Source: Xanthomonas sp. XNM01 (GTDB lineage Bacteria > Pseudomonadota > Gammaproteobacteria > Xanthomonadales > Xanthomonadaceae). From it: a stretch of DNA of 64,000 nucleotides. Positions within the stretch are counted from its first letter, which is position 1; the number at the start of each line of letters is the position of its first letter. Position numbers and translations under genes: made by a program. This document shows, piece after piece, positions 13,839-22,966 of this stretch. The notes under the pieces are model-generated. The model made no database searches and was not told where the DNA came from. It saw only the letters and a program-made list of their open reading frames with translations. The stretch covers positions 310,001-374,000 of the forward strand of contig NZ_JACVAP010000002.1 of the NCBI RefSeq assembly GCF_014851915.1, written 5' to 3'.

Positions 13839-15763
13839 ATGCCGCCTACGCCATCACCAACGTCCTGGCGCGGGCGCTGCAGCCGCGCAAGCCGCTGAGC
13901 GTTTCGCAGTGGTGCGACGAGCACATGCGCCTGTCCAGCAAGGGCAGCAGCAAGCCTGGCCGCTGGGTCACCGACAACAACCCGCCCCTGCGCGAGCCGA
14001 TGGACAACATGTCCGCGCGCAGCCCGGTGCGTGACCAGTCGTGCATGTTCCCCATCCAGTTCGGCAAGAGCCAGCTGGCCACCAATGCCATCGCCTACTG
14101 GATGGACTACGCACCCGCGCCGATCATGTACGCGCTGCCTGGCGAAGCCTCGTTCAACAAGTGGATCAACCAGAAGCTCAACCCGATGATCGAGGTGTGC
14201 CCGGCCGTGCGCCGCGCGCTCAGCAGCACCGCCAGCCGAGACAGCGCCAACCAGCGCGCCTTCAAGGACTTCGCCGGCGGACAGATCTACGTGGAGCACA
14301 TGGGCAGCCCGCAGCGCCTCAAGTCCACCACGGTGAAGTACTTGGGCGTGGACGAGATCGACGAGGCGCCGGCCCAGCTGTCCACCGGCGACGACCCGGT
14401 CAAGATGCTGGACGGCCGTACCTCCGCCTTCCCCACCACGTACAAGCGCCTGTACATCAGCACCCCGGGTATCGCCGGGCTCAGCCGTATCGCCAAGCTG
14501 TTCGAGAAGGGCGACCAGCGTCGCTACCACGTGCCGTGCCCGCACTGCGGCCACTTCCAGGCGCTGCAGTGGAGCGGGCTGGTGTGGTCGCCGGATGCCA
14601 AGCATGCCTGGTACGCCTGCAGCGAATGCGGCGTGGCCATCGAGGAGCACCACAAGACCGACATGATCGCCGCCGGCCGCTGGGTGCCGGCCAACCCGGA
14701 CGCGGAGTCGCGCAGCTACACCATCAACTGCCTGTACTACCAGTTCGGCTTGGGCCCGCGCTGGGCCGATCTCGCGCGCGAGTGGCTGGACGCCCAGAAC
14801 GATCCGGCCTCGCTCAAGACCTTCATCAACGATCGCCTGGCCGAGACCTGGGAAGACCCGTCGATGCGGGCGGTGAAGCACAACGTGGTGGCCGACCGGG
14901 CCGAGCCGTACCGGCTTCGCCATGCGCCGCTCGGCGTGCTGGCCATCACCGTCGGCGTGGACACGCAGGACAACCGCTTGGCCGTCCACATCATCGGGTG
15001 GGGCAGGGGCATGGCGGCCTGGACGCTGGACTACGTCGAGTTGCCCGGCGACCCGGCCGAGGAGGCGGTGTGGCTGGCGCTGACCGACCTGCTCAACCGC
15101 CCCATCGAGCGCGACGACGGCGTGCTGCTGCGGCCCCTGGCCGTGGCGATCGATGCCGGCGGCCACCGCACCGAGGCGGTGAAGCACTACGTGCGCCAGC
15201 GCCTCATCACCCGGCCCATGTGCATCTTCGGTGCCGTGCCCAACAACGCGCCCATCCTGTCCAAGGGCAAGCTGGTCGACGTGACGTGGCGCGGCCGCAC
15301 CGACAAGCGCGGCATCACCATCTACCACGTGGGCACCGTGGCGGCGAAGCACTACCTGTATAGCCGGCTGTCCGCCGACGCAGAGCGCCAGCCCGATGCG
15401 CGCCTGGTCCACTTCAGCGACCAACTGCCGCCTGAGTTCTTCCCCGGCCTGGTGTCCGAGGTCTACAACCCGGTCAAGAACCGGTTCGAGAAGAAGGTCA
15501 CCCGCAACGAGCCGCTGGACGGCTGGATCTACGCGTACGCGGCGACGCACCATCCTGAGGTGCGGCTGCACCGGTACACCAGGGCGGACTGGGATGCGCT
15601 GGCGGCCAGGCTGGAGGCGCAGGTGGGTGATCCGGCGGTCGCCGATTCCCGTGGAACACCTGCTGCACCGGTCGCACCGGTGGCCGAATCCGATTCCCGT
15701 GGAACACGTTCCGTCGGCAGTCGGCCGCGTGGCCTCGCCACCCGCGATGGCTGGGGGCTCTGA
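13835..15763 (+). CDS. Terminase large subunit (GpA-like)
   Basis: A 642-residue packaging motor of the lambda GpA family. A Walker A-like segment, QFGKSQLATN, lies near residue 70 and the Walker B YLGVDEID near residue 170. A CPHCG...CSECG zinc-ribbon pair is near residues 235-270, and a nuclease domain begins with VGVDTQDN near residue 370. It translocates and cuts DNA at the portal. The last 60 residues are Ala/Pro/Arg-rich linker sequence. ATG and TGA overlaps join it to both neighbours. Confidence 0.93.
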   Translation: MNAAYAITNVLARALQPRKPLSVSQWCDEHMRLSSKGSSKPGRWVTDNNPPLREPMDNMSARSPVRDQSCMFPIQFGKSQLATNAIAYWMDYAPAPIMYALPGEASFNKWINQKLNPMIEVCPAVRRALSSTASRDSANQRAFKDFAGGQIYVEHMGSPQRLKSTTVKYLGVDEIDEAPAQLSTGDDPVKMLDGRTSAFPTTYKRLYISTPGIAGLSRIAKLFEKGDQRRYHVPCPHCGHFQALQWSGLVWSPDAKHAWYACSECGVAIEEHHKTDMIAAGRWVPANPDAESRSYTINCLYYQFGLGPRWADLAREWLDAQNDPASLKTFINDRLAETWEDPSMRAVKHNVVADRAEPYRLRHAPLGVLAITVGVDTQDNRLAVHIIGWGRGMAAWTLDYVELPGDPAEEAVWLALTDLLNRPIERDDGVLLRPLAVAIDAGGHRTEAVKHYVRQRLITRPMCIFGAVPNNAPILSKGKLVDVTWRGRTDKRGITIYHVGTVAAKHYLYSRLSADAERQPDARLVHFSDQLPPEFFPGLVSEVYNPVKNRFEKKVTRNEPLDGWIYAYAATHHPEVRLHRYTRADWDALAARLEAQVGDPAVADSRGTPAAPVAPVAESDSRGTRSVGSRPRGLATRDGWGL

Positions 15764-16092
15764 TGGCGAAGGATCAGCGTGCCCAGCTGCGCGACAAGAT
15801 CACCGAAGCCTTGATGCGCGATGTTGGCGTCAGCGAGCGGATGGCGCAGCCCTTCGTGGACTCCATCCTGCGATGCTTCGCTGGCGAGCAACCCTACTTC
15901 CCGGCGCCTGCCCGCGAGTATCCAGTAGCGCTCATCCGGGAGGCGCTGGAGCGCGGCGAATCGGTGAAACGCGTCATGCGCGCGTTCGACATCAGCCGGT
16001 CGAAGCTGCACCAGATCTTCCCTGGTGGGCTGCCGAAAAGCGCGGCGAATGAGCCACTGTCCACGGTTTCAATGAAATCAGAGACAAAATAA
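15763..16092 (+). CDS. Mor-like transcription activator
   Basis: A 109-residue protein with an N-terminal helical dimerisation part and a C-terminal helix-turn-helix (REALERGESVKRVMRAFDISRSKLHQIF), the arrangement of the Mor/C activators of Mu-like phages. It lies between the terminase and head genes and may switch on late transcription. The intergenic stretch behind it carries repeated TGTCCACG sites that could be its targets. The start overlaps the terminase stop. Confidence 0.68.
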   Translation: MAKDQRAQLRDKITEALMRDVGVSERMAQPFVDSILRCFAGEQPYFPAPAREYPVALIREALERGESVKRVMRAFDISRSKLHQIFPGGLPKSAANEPLSTVSMKSETK

Positions 16093-16160
16093 TTTTCTGT
16101 CCCTTGTGAATCAGTAGTTTGCGAGGGGCGTTGTCCACGGTTTTGTTTAGATCGTGGACA
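16059..16160. promoter_or_regulatory. TGTCCACG repeats, possible late-gene activator site
   Basis: TGTCCACGGTTT occurs at 16059-16070 and again at 16132-16143. The second copy forms an 8-bp inverted repeat with CGTGGACA at 16153-16160 (13-nt loop). Between them lies an AT-rich stretch with TAATTT, a possible -10 box, in otherwise GC-rich DNA. Placed between the Mor-like gene and the head genes, this may be an activator-dependent promoter. Confidence 0.5.
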
Positions 16161-16176
16161 GCGAAGCCGGGACCAT

Positions 16177-16395
16177 ATGCACATGGCCACGGCACAGCAA
16201 ATGCTCGATCTCTACACCACCGCGGAAGCCGCGGTGCTTCAGGGGCAGAGCGTCCGCATCGGTGAAAGGCAGCTCACCCGCGCCGATCTGGCGGAGATCC
16301 GCGCCGGCCGGCGCGAGTGGCAGTCGCAGGTGCAGGCCGAGGCCAACCGCGGGCGTGCCCGCTTCGCCACCGCTGACTTCGGCGGCACGACCTGA
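16177..16395 (+). CDS. Head-tail joining protein W (gpW)
   Basis: A 72-residue protein matching the gpW family: a helical start (AQQMLDLYTTAEAAVLQGQSVRIG), a strand and a second helix rich in Arg. gpW plugs the portal after packaging and prepares tail attachment. A second in-frame ATG at 16183 gives 70 residues. It overlaps the portal start by one base, the usual W-B order. Confidence 0.85.
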   Translation: MHMATAQQMLDLYTTAEAAVLQGQSVRIGERQLTRADLAEIRAGRREWQSQVQAEANRGRARFATADFGGTT

Positions 16396-17984
16396 TGGCC
16401 AGCGCATCGACCGCCCGCACTCGCCTCGATGCCGCGATCGCGCAGGACCGCGCGCATCGTGCCGTGTCCGCCCAGCGTGCCGGGGAAGTCGCCGTGCTGG
16501 AGCGCAAGGTCGCCCAGCGCGACGAGCAGATCAGCATCATGGCGCGGGCTCACGAGGTCACGCGCCCGTCGCGTAGCCGCAAGCTGGCGCGGGACTGGGG
16601 CAGCGGCAACGCCATCGCTGGCATGGACGCCCGGCAGCTGCGCGACCAGGCGCGGCACCTGGATCGCGACCTCGATCTGGCGACCAACGCGCTCAACGTG
16701 CTGGTGCAGAACACCGTCGGCGCCGGCATCGACGTGCTTTCGGCACCGCGGCTTCCCGGTCAGCCCATCAACCGCGATCTGGCCCTGCAGCTTGATGACC
16801 TGTGGGACGCCTGGTGGGATGCGCCGGAAGTCACACGCATGCACGACTATGGCGCCTGCCAGCAGCTGCTCGCGCGCAGCTGGTTTCGCGATGGGGACGC
16901 CTTCTACCAGGACCTCATCGGCCCCGTGGCGTATCTGGAGCACGGCACGTCCGTGCCCTACAGCTTCGAGATGGTCGAGTCCGACCTGGTGCCGCTGGAG
17001 CTGACCGACGCCGCGCGCAACATCCTGCAGGGCGTGGAGCGCAACGCGTGGGGTCGGCCCGTCGCGTTCCACGTGTACAAGCAGCACCCGGGCGACCCGC
17101 TCGGCTGGAACGCGGAAACCAAGCGGGTCGGCGCCGATGTCATGCACATCATCGCCAACCTGACGCGCCTGCATCAGGTGCGCGGCCTCAGCGTGTTCGC
17201 ATCGGCCATGTCGCGCTTCGAGGACGTCAAGGACTATGAAGAGTCCGAGCGCATCGCGGCGAAGGTCGCGGCCTCGCTCACCTTCCAGATCAAAAAGGGC
17301 GCGGGCGAGGCCTACGGCGCCGGCGACGGCCTGGGCGGCACCGCGCTGATCGAAAACGGCCGGCCCATTCGTGAGCTGCGCCTCACGCCCGGCGCGATCT
17401 TCGATGACCTGATGCCGGGCGAGTCCATCGAGAGCCTGGGCAGCGACCGGCCGAACCCGAATGCCGCCACGTGGCGCAAAGAGCAATTGCGTGCGGCGGC
17501 TGGCGGCATCGGTGTCAGCTACAGCAGCCTGTCGCTGGACTACAACGGCACCTATTCGGCGCAGCGACAGGAGCTGGTCGAGAAGTGGGGCGCCTACCTG
17601 ACGCTGGCCGAGCGCTTCATCGCGCTGTGCGTGCGCCCGCAGCGCATGCGGTTCGTCGAGGCGGCGGTACTGGCCGGCAAGGTACGCCTGCCGCGCGGCT
17701 GGACCCTGCGACACCTGGCGGCCAGCACCTACGTGCGCCCCGTGATGCCGTGGATCGACCCGCTGAAGGAGGCCTACGCCCGCGGCGAGGCCGAGGACCG
17801 CGGCTGGGTGTCCCCGCAGCAGAACACGCTGCAGTACGGCAACAACCCCACCGACGTCATCACCCAGACCGAGGACTGGCGCGAGCAGCGCCAGGCTCTC
17901 ACGCCGGCGGAACCCGCCACCGCCGATCCGGCCCGCGCATCCATGCGCGCGGCCGTGGTCAGCGACATGTTGAGGAGCGAGTGA
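16395..17984 (+). CDS. Portal protein (lambda gpB family)
   Basis: A 529-residue portal of the lambda-type family. It has a helical N-terminus, DLATNALNVLVQNTVGAG near residue 95, a conserved YGACQQLLARSWFRDGDAF block near residue 155, a MHIIANLTRLHQVRGLSVF segment near residue 250 and a C-terminal tail. Twelve copies form the DNA entry channel of the capsid. It lies directly after gpW and two bases before the capsid protease-scaffold-capsid gene. Confidence 0.93.
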   Translation: MASASTARTRLDAAIAQDRAHRAVSAQRAGEVAVLERKVAQRDEQISIMARAHEVTRPSRSRKLARDWGSGNAIAGMDARQLRDQARHLDRDLDLATNALNVLVQNTVGAGIDVLSAPRLPGQPINRDLALQLDDLWDAWWDAPEVTRMHDYGACQQLLARSWFRDGDAFYQDLIGPVAYLEHGTSVPYSFEMVESDLVPLELTDAARNILQGVERNAWGRPVAFHVYKQHPGDPLGWNAETKRVGADVMHIIANLTRLHQVRGLSVFASAMSRFEDVKDYEESERIAAKVAASLTFQIKKGAGEAYGAGDGLGGTALIENGRPIRELRLTPGAIFDDLMPGESIESLGSDRPNPNAATWRKEQLRAAAGGIGVSYSSLSLDYNGTYSAQRQELVEKWGAYLTLAERFIALCVRPQRMRFVEAAVLAGKVRLPRGWTLRHLAASTYVRPVMPWIDPLKEAYARGEAEDRGWVSPQQNTLQYGNNPTDVITQTEDWREQRQALTPAEPATADPARASMRAAVVSDMLRSE

Positions 17985-17986
17985 CC

Positions 17987-20224
17987 ATGCGTCCCCACCG
18001 ACTGACAGCCGCCATCGCCGCCATCCGGGCGGATGCCGGCCACGACTCCCTCGGCCCGTGCCTGCTGCGGATCGAAGCACGTGCCGATGCCAGTGCCGAG
18101 GTCATGATCTACGGCACCATCGGCGACAGCCTGTGGTGCGATTCGGTGTCGCCATCCGCGCTGGCCGAGCAGATCGGCGGCATCACCGCCGGCACCATCC
18201 ACGTCCGCATCAACAGTGGCGGTGGCGTCGCCGCCGATGGCATCGCCATCTACAACGCGCTCAAGCAGCACAAGGCGCGCAAGGTGGTCTACATCGACGG
18301 GCAGGCCGCGTCGATCGCCTCGCTCATCGCCATGGCCGGCGATGAGGTCGTCATGTACGCCACCTCGCTGCTGATGGTGCATGCGCCGCACACCATCGCC
18401 GCCGGCAACGCAGCCGCGTTCCGCCAGTTCGCCGAGGCGCTGGATACCCACGCCAACGCCATGGTGGAGGCGTACGCCGCAAAGACCGGCAAGCGCGACG
18501 AGGTGATGCAGCTGCTCACCGACGGCGCCGACCACTGGTACACCGGGGCGCAGGCCGTGGAGTTCGGCTTCGCCGACACCATCGCCGATGCCGCGGTGCA
18601 GCCCAGCGAGTCCGCCCGTGCGGTGGCGCTCACCAGCTACCTCGCTGCCGTCCAGGTCGCGCCCAACCCGTTCGCCAAGCAGCTGCGCGGCCAGATCGCC
18701 GCGTCGCTGACGCCGAGCGTCTTTTCCTCGCTCCCCGAGGTCACCCAGACGGCCCTCGTGGCCCACATTGAGGATCCCACCATGCAACAGCAGTACCTTC
18801 GCATCCTCGCGAATGTCCATGCGAACGCCGCGCCGCCCCCGGCGCCCTCCGCACCCACGCCGGCCCCAGCGCCCGCACCCGCTCCGAATCCAGCGCCTGC
18901 TCCGGTCGTTGCCGTCGGTGGCGATGCTGCAGCCGCGGTCCAGGCCGCGCTGGCTGGCCTGCGCACCCGCAACGCGGATATCCAGGCGCTGGCCCAGCCG
19001 CACATGGCCAACGCCGAGGTGCGCGCGTACGTCGAGGGCGTGATTGCCGCCGCGGACGCCAACGTCACCGCCGACAACGTCGGCCGCCACATCCTCGCCC
19101 TGCTGGCCAACGGAGCCGGCCCGCTCAATGGCGGTGGCCACGTGGTGGTGGCTGGTCCCGACCAGCGCGACCAGACGCGCACGGCCATGGGCAACGCCAT
19201 CGAGGCGCGTGCCGGCATGGCCCAGCTGGATGCGGGCAATCCGTACCGCGGCATGACCATGGCGGAGCTGGCGCGCGAGTCGCTGGTGCAGGCCGGCGTC
19301 AACGTGCGCGGCATGGATCGCCGCGAGATCGTCGGCCTGTCGTTCACCCACTCCTCGTCGGACTTCCCGGCGCTGCTGGGCGACGCGGCGCGGCGTTCGG
19401 TGATGCGGGGTTACGAGGAGGCCGAGGAGCAGATCGACCAGTTCACCCGCCCGGTGAGCGTGCCGGACTTCAAGCCGACCAACCTCGTCGGCCTGGGCGC
19501 GTTCTCTGATCTGCTGGTCGTGCCAGAAGGTGGCGAGTTCAAGTACGGCACCTTCAGTGAGCAGTCGCAGGCGATGAAGATCGTCACCTACGGCCGCCTG
19601 TTCTCGATCACCCGCCAGGCCATCATCAACGACGACCTGGGCATCTTCAACGAGGTGCCGCGCAAGCTGGGCCAGGCCGCCCGCCGCACCATCGCCAAGG
19701 CGGTGTTCGACCTGATCAACAGCAACCCGGTGCTGGCGGACGGCCACGCGCTGTTCAGCGCCGAGCACCGGAACCTGCTGACGGCCGCTGCGATCAGCAC
19801 CACCAGCGTGGATGCCATGCGTGTGGCCATGGGCAATCAGCGCGACGCTGATGGGCACCGCATCCGCGTGCCGATGAAGTCGCTGCTGACGCCGCTGGCA
19901 CTCGGCGGCCTGGCCCGCACTGTGCGTGAGAGCCAGACCGAGGTCAGCGGCGGCAAGAACCTGACCGCGCCGAACATCGTGCGCAACACGTTCGACGTGA
20001 TCGACGACGGCCGGCTGGACGACGTCAGCGCCACCGCCTGGTATGGCATCGCCAACCCGGCGTTCGTCGACGGCATCGTCATCGGTTACCTGGACGGCAA
20101 CCAGACCCCCTACCTGGAGCAGGAAGAGGGCTTCACCGTCGACGGCGTGGCCTGGAAGGTGCGCCTGGATGCGGCGCCGGCCATCGCCGACTACCGCGGC
20201 ATCTACAAGAACCCGGGCCAGTAA
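17987..20224 (+). CDS. Prohead protease-scaffold-major capsid fusion
   Basis: A single 745-residue reading frame. Residues 1-210 are a ClpP/S49-type prohead protease with INSGGG, the likely nucleophile Ser in DGQAASIAS (about residue 105) and His in MVHAPH. Residues 260-330 are a Pro/Ala linker and helical scaffold-like part. The rest is a major capsid protein with the pattern GRLFSITRQAIINDDLGIF and TPYLEQEEGFTVDGVAWKVRLD. The capsid domain must be released by cleavage. I saw no internal stop or frameshift; an internal start for extra capsid is possible. Confidence 0.88.
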   Translation: MRPHRLTAAIAAIRADAGHDSLGPCLLRIEARADASAEVMIYGTIGDSLWCDSVSPSALAEQIGGITAGTIHVRINSGGGVAADGIAIYNALKQHKARKVVYIDGQAASIASLIAMAGDEVVMYATSLLMVHAPHTIAAGNAAAFRQFAEALDTHANAMVEAYAAKTGKRDEVMQLLTDGADHWYTGAQAVEFGFADTIADAAVQPSESARAVALTSYLAAVQVAPNPFAKQLRGQIAASLTPSVFSSLPEVTQTALVAHIEDPTMQQQYLRILANVHANAAPPPAPSAPTPAPAPAPAPNPAPAPVVAVGGDAAAAVQAALAGLRTRNADIQALAQPHMANAEVRAYVEGVIAAADANVTADNVGRHILALLANGAGPLNGGGHVVVAGPDQRDQTRTAMGNAIEARAGMAQLDAGNPYRGMTMAELARESLVQAGVNVRGMDRREIVGLSFTHSSSDFPALLGDAARRSVMRGYEEAEEQIDQFTRPVSVPDFKPTNLVGLGAFSDLLVVPEGGEFKYGTFSEQSQAMKIVTYGRLFSITRQAIINDDLGIFNEVPRKLGQAARRTIAKAVFDLINSNPVLADGHALFSAEHRNLLTAAAISTTSVDAMRVAMGNQRDADGHRIRVPMKSLLTPLALGGLARTVRESQTEVSGGKNLTAPNIVRNTFDVIDDGRLDDVSATAWYGIANPAFVDGIVIGYLDGNQTPYLEQEEGFTVDGVAWKVRLDAAPAIADYRGIYKNPGQ

Positions 20225-20299
20225 CGCGAGCGGGCGCCGCGTGCCGGCGCCCCCTTCGCGCGTGTCCGCTTCACCCCCTCGCATTACTGGAGAACACCC

Positions 20300-20656
20300 A
20301 TGAAAAACCAATACCAGGACGGCCGCGTCATCGACCACGTGCTGGCTGCGGACTGCGCCAGCGGCGACGTCATCGTCAAGGGCTCGCTGGTGGGCATCGC
20401 GGTCACCGGCGGCAAGGCGGGCGACACCATCGCGCTGGCGATCGAGGGCGTGTTCGCGCTGTCCAAGCTCAACACCGCCGTGGTGGCCGATGGCCGTGCC
20501 GATCTCATCTGGGACGTCAGTGCCAGCCGCGTGATCGTCGCCTCGCCGGCTGCCGGCGATGTCACCGGCTTCGGTGTGGCGCTCGGTGCCTACGCCAACG
20601 GCACGCTGGAGCTGCTGGTCAAGCTCACCCCGGGCCGCGGCACCGTCACCGCGTAA
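20300..20656 (+). CDS. Capsid decoration protein (DUF2190 type)
   Basis: A 118-residue beta-rich protein with the DUF2190 pattern: DGRVIDHVLAADCASGDVIVKGSLVGIA at the N-terminus and ALSKLNTAVVADGRADLIWD in the middle. Members sit just after the capsid gene and are thought to stabilise the capsid surface. A clear gap of 75 nt with a GGAG box precedes it. Confidence 0.82.
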   Translation: MKNQYQDGRVIDHVLAADCASGDVIVKGSLVGIAVTGGKAGDTIALAIEGVFALSKLNTAVVADGRADLIWDVSASRVIVASPAAGDVTGFGVALGAYANGTLELLVKLTPGRGTVTA

Positions 20657-20732
20657 CAGGCCGCCGCCGCACGCAGATGCCCGAGTGGCGCGTGCGGCGG
20701 CGAATCCTCCACCCACCGATCGAGCAGGGGCG

Positions 20733-21032
20733 ATGGCTGAGCAGATGAAGATGAAGGATGCCGCCGAGAACACGCTTGCACGCTTCGTGGTGCAGCTGAT
20801 CACGCCGGTGCTGCTCGGTCTGATCGCGTTCCTCGGCCAACGGCAGCTGTCGGCCATCGAGCAGAAGCAGGCCGACGAATCCGCCCGCTCGGCCAAGCAG
20901 GCCGAGCAGCTGTCCTCCGTCGCGTCCGATGTGCGCGACCTCAACACGCGGTTCGACCTCATCGCAGTGCGCCGGCTTGAAGAGCTGGACAAGCGGGTCG
21001 AGCGCCTCGAACGGGCCACGAAAACACCATGA
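20733..21032 (+). CDS. Membrane-anchored coiled-coil protein, lysis region
   Basis: A 99-residue protein with one hydrophobic segment (FVVQLITPVLLGLIAFLG, residues 17-34) and a heptad-rich helix to the C-terminus. This is the shape of small phage holin-accessory or antiholin proteins. It is coupled to a following multi-pass membrane gene and then the endolysin, so a lysis role is likely but not shown. Confidence 0.65.
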   Translation: MAEQMKMKDAAENTLARFVVQLITPVLLGLIAFLGQRQLSAIEQKQADESARSAKQAEQLSSVASDVRDLNTRFDLIAVRRLEELDKRVERLERATKTP

Positions 21033-21409
21033 CCATCATTGCCTCTGCGTGGGCGCGCATCCGCGCCTTCTTCTACCAGTCGCAGGAGTTCACGCTGTGG
21101 CTGCCGCTGTGCGTCGTGCTGGCCGTCGTCGGCTATGTGGTGCTGGGCGCCATCGTGCGCGTCGGCCCCGATGCGCTGGCCTGGCTGGCCGAGCTGCCGG
21201 CGCTGTGCGCCTACGCCGCCGCCTGGCTGGCCTGCAGCTGGGCCATCAAGCGCGTGTACCTGCACGACATCGACCGGCCGCTGGAGGTCGACCTGCAGGC
21301 CCGCGTGCTGTCCGGCGATGCCAACGCCCGCTGGCTGCTGCTGAAAGACCGGGCCGAGACGCTGGCGTGCCTGGCGCTGTCGCTGGCCTTCTTCTGGCCG
21401 GCGCGGTGA
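21029..21409 (+). CDS. Putative holin-like membrane protein
   Basis: A 126-residue protein with hydrophobic segments near residues 22-44, 50-70 and 105-122. It lies directly before the endolysin gene, sharing an ATG/TGA overlap. Number of segments and place suggest a holin, which would form the inner-membrane lesion. No specific holin family is recognised. Confidence 0.6.
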   Translation: MTIIASAWARIRAFFYQSQEFTLWLPLCVVLAVVGYVVLGAIVRVGPDALAWLAELPALCAYAAAWLACSWAIKRVYLHDIDRPLEVDLQARVLSGDANARWLLLKDRAETLACLALSLAFFWPAR

Positions 21410-22245
21410 TGCACATGCGCGCCGTCACCTCTTTCCTTGCGCTGCTGCTGGCCGCCTGTGTGCAGGCGCCCGCAGTGGCAAACCCGCCGCTCGTCGAGAC
21501 GACGCCGGCACCGGCCACCGTGCGCGCGGACGCGGTGATCGAGCGCGCGCAGTCCGCGACGGCCCAGCGCGCCGCACCCGCCATCGTGGCGGTGCGCGAT
21601 GTCGTGCAGGCCGTGGTGCCGCTGCCGGTCGCAGACGAGAGCGCCCTCGTCTCGCCGGCGGCGGTGGCCCATATCGTCCGCTGGGAGGTCACCAGCGCGG
21701 CGCACTACACGCGCCGGCTGCAGTGGCCCATCTGGCCGGGGGGCGCCAGTGGCATCACCTGGGGCATCGGCTACGACGGCGGCCACCAGGCGGCGCGCAC
21801 CATCACTGCCGACTGGGCCGCGCATCCGCAGGTGGATCGTCTGGCGCGCACGGCCGGCATCACGGGCACGGCCGCGCGCGCCGTGCTGCCGCAGTACCGC
21901 GACATCGTCGTGCCGATCGGCATCGCCGAGCAGGTCTTCAGCGACGTGTCGCTGCCCGTCTATCACCGCAGCACGGTGCGCGCCTACGGCGATGCCGTGC
22001 GCGGTCTGCCGGCAGATGCGCGCGGCGCGCTGGTCGGCAACACCTACAACCGCGGCGGCAGCATGGTCGGCAGCCGCAACGCCGAGAAGCGGCACATCCG
22101 GGATGTCTGCATTCCCGGCGGCGACCTCCCGTGCGTTGCGGCGCAGCTGCGGCTGCAGTGCCGGCTGTGGCGCGGCACCAACCTGGAGGCTGGGCTGTGC
22201 GGCCGACGTGAGTCGGAAGCCGTGCTGGTGGAGCGTGCGCGATGA
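21409..22245 (+). CDS. Exported endolysin (lysozyme/pesticin-like)
   Basis: A 278-residue protein with an N-terminal signal sequence ending in a lipobox-like LLLAAC. The catalytic domain runs from about residue 85 to the end: HIVRWEVTSAAHY has a likely catalytic Glu, followed by the WGIGYDGGHQ motif and GNTYNRGGSM...RNAEKRHIRD, as in T4-lysozyme-fold phage muramidases. The signal suggests export or membrane tethering, as in SAR-type endolysins. It overlaps the spanin gene by four bases. Confidence 0.8.
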   Translation: MHMRAVTSFLALLLAACVQAPAVANPPLVETTPAPATVRADAVIERAQSATAQRAAPAIVAVRDVVQAVVPLPVADESALVSPAAVAHIVRWEVTSAAHYTRRLQWPIWPGGASGITWGIGYDGGHQAARTITADWAAHPQVDRLARTAGITGTAARAVLPQYRDIVVPIGIAEQVFSDVSLPVYHRSTVRAYGDAVRGLPADARGALVGNTYNRGGSMVGSRNAEKRHIRDVCIPGGDLPCVAAQLRLQCRLWRGTNLEAGLCGRRESEAVLVERAR

Positions 22246-22688
22246 GTCTGGTCTCCAAACTCACCGTCAAGCCGCTGCTCTACGTCGCCGGCGGCCTGTT
22301 CGCCGCACTGGTGGCCACCGCCACCGGCTGGTGGATCGACCACACCACGGCTGCTGCGGATCTGTCCGTGCAGGCCGCCGCCGCCGCGTCCGCCAATGCC
22401 TCCGACCAGGCCAACCGCACCCGCGTCCGTGAGCTGCAGGCCGCCAACGCCGGGTACGCCAGCACCGTCGGCGCGCTGCAGGCGGAGCTGCGCCGCGCGC
22501 AGGCGCAGGTGGTCACCGTGCGGCGCCAGGCGGATCAGGCCGTTGCTGCTGCCGACGCGCGCGCGGCCGATGCCGACCACGTCCTCAAGACCTTCATGGA
22601 TCGCTATGCCGTCCAGGTCAAGCAGACCCACTGCGCCCAGGCGCTCATGCATGTGGAGGCCGTATGTCCCGCGTTCTCCGGGTACTGA
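22242..22688 (+). CDS. Inner-membrane spanin (Rz-like)
   Basis: A 148-residue protein with one N-terminal membrane anchor (residues 11-31) and a long Ala/Gln/Arg coiled coil in the periplasm, the Rz plan. It would pair with the overlapping lipoprotein to fuse inner and outer membranes at lysis. Two Cys residues lie near the end. Confidence 0.78.
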   Translation: MSLVSKLTVKPLLYVAGGLFAALVATATGWWIDHTTAAADLSVQAAAAASANASDQANRTRVRELQAANAGYASTVGALQAELRRAQAQVVTVRRQADQAVAAADARAADADHVLKTFMDRYAVQVKQTHCAQALMHVEAVCPAFSGY

Positions 22689-22966
22689 TCATCGCGTTGG
22701 CCGCGCTGTCGCTGTGCGCCTTCGGCAGCTGCGGGCGCAAGCCCGAGCAGCCGGATCCCGGCGTTGCCGTCACGCCCGAGGCGGTCATCGTCGAGCGTCG
22801 CGTGTACGTGCCAGTGCCGCGCAGCCTGACCACGGCGGAGCCCATCGCGGAAGGCCCCATCAACCAGTGTTTCGACGTGGCCGCGAAGCGCCGCGCGGCA
22901 CTGGAGCGCGCCAACGGCAAGCTCAAGGCCATCGGCGAGATGCAGGGCAGCGAGGTCACGCCGTGA
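22664..22966 (+). CDS. Outer-membrane spanin lipoprotein (Rz1-like)
   Basis: A 100-residue small lipoprotein with a signal peptide ending in FGSC and a Pro-containing mature start (GRKPEQPDPGVAV). Its first 25 nt overlap the Rz-like gene in another frame. Overlap, size and lipobox are those of an Rz1 partner. The lipobox is imperfect (Phe at -3). Confidence 0.75.
   Translation: MSRVLRVLIIALAALSLCAFGSCGRKPEQPDPGVAVTPEAVIVERRVYVPVPRSLTTAEPIAEGPINQCFDVAAKRRAALERANGKLKAIGEMQGSEVTP

Noticed and set aside
13024-20224. Mu-like transposable phage
   Set aside because: The Mor-like gene hinted at this, but no transposase pair or Mu ends are seen. The head and tail genes are lambda/siphovirus-like and a tRNA attachment site is present.
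17774-21265. Long minus-strand open frame across the capsid region
   Set aside because: Shadow of the portal and capsid genes; no ribosome-binding site, no recognisable domain.
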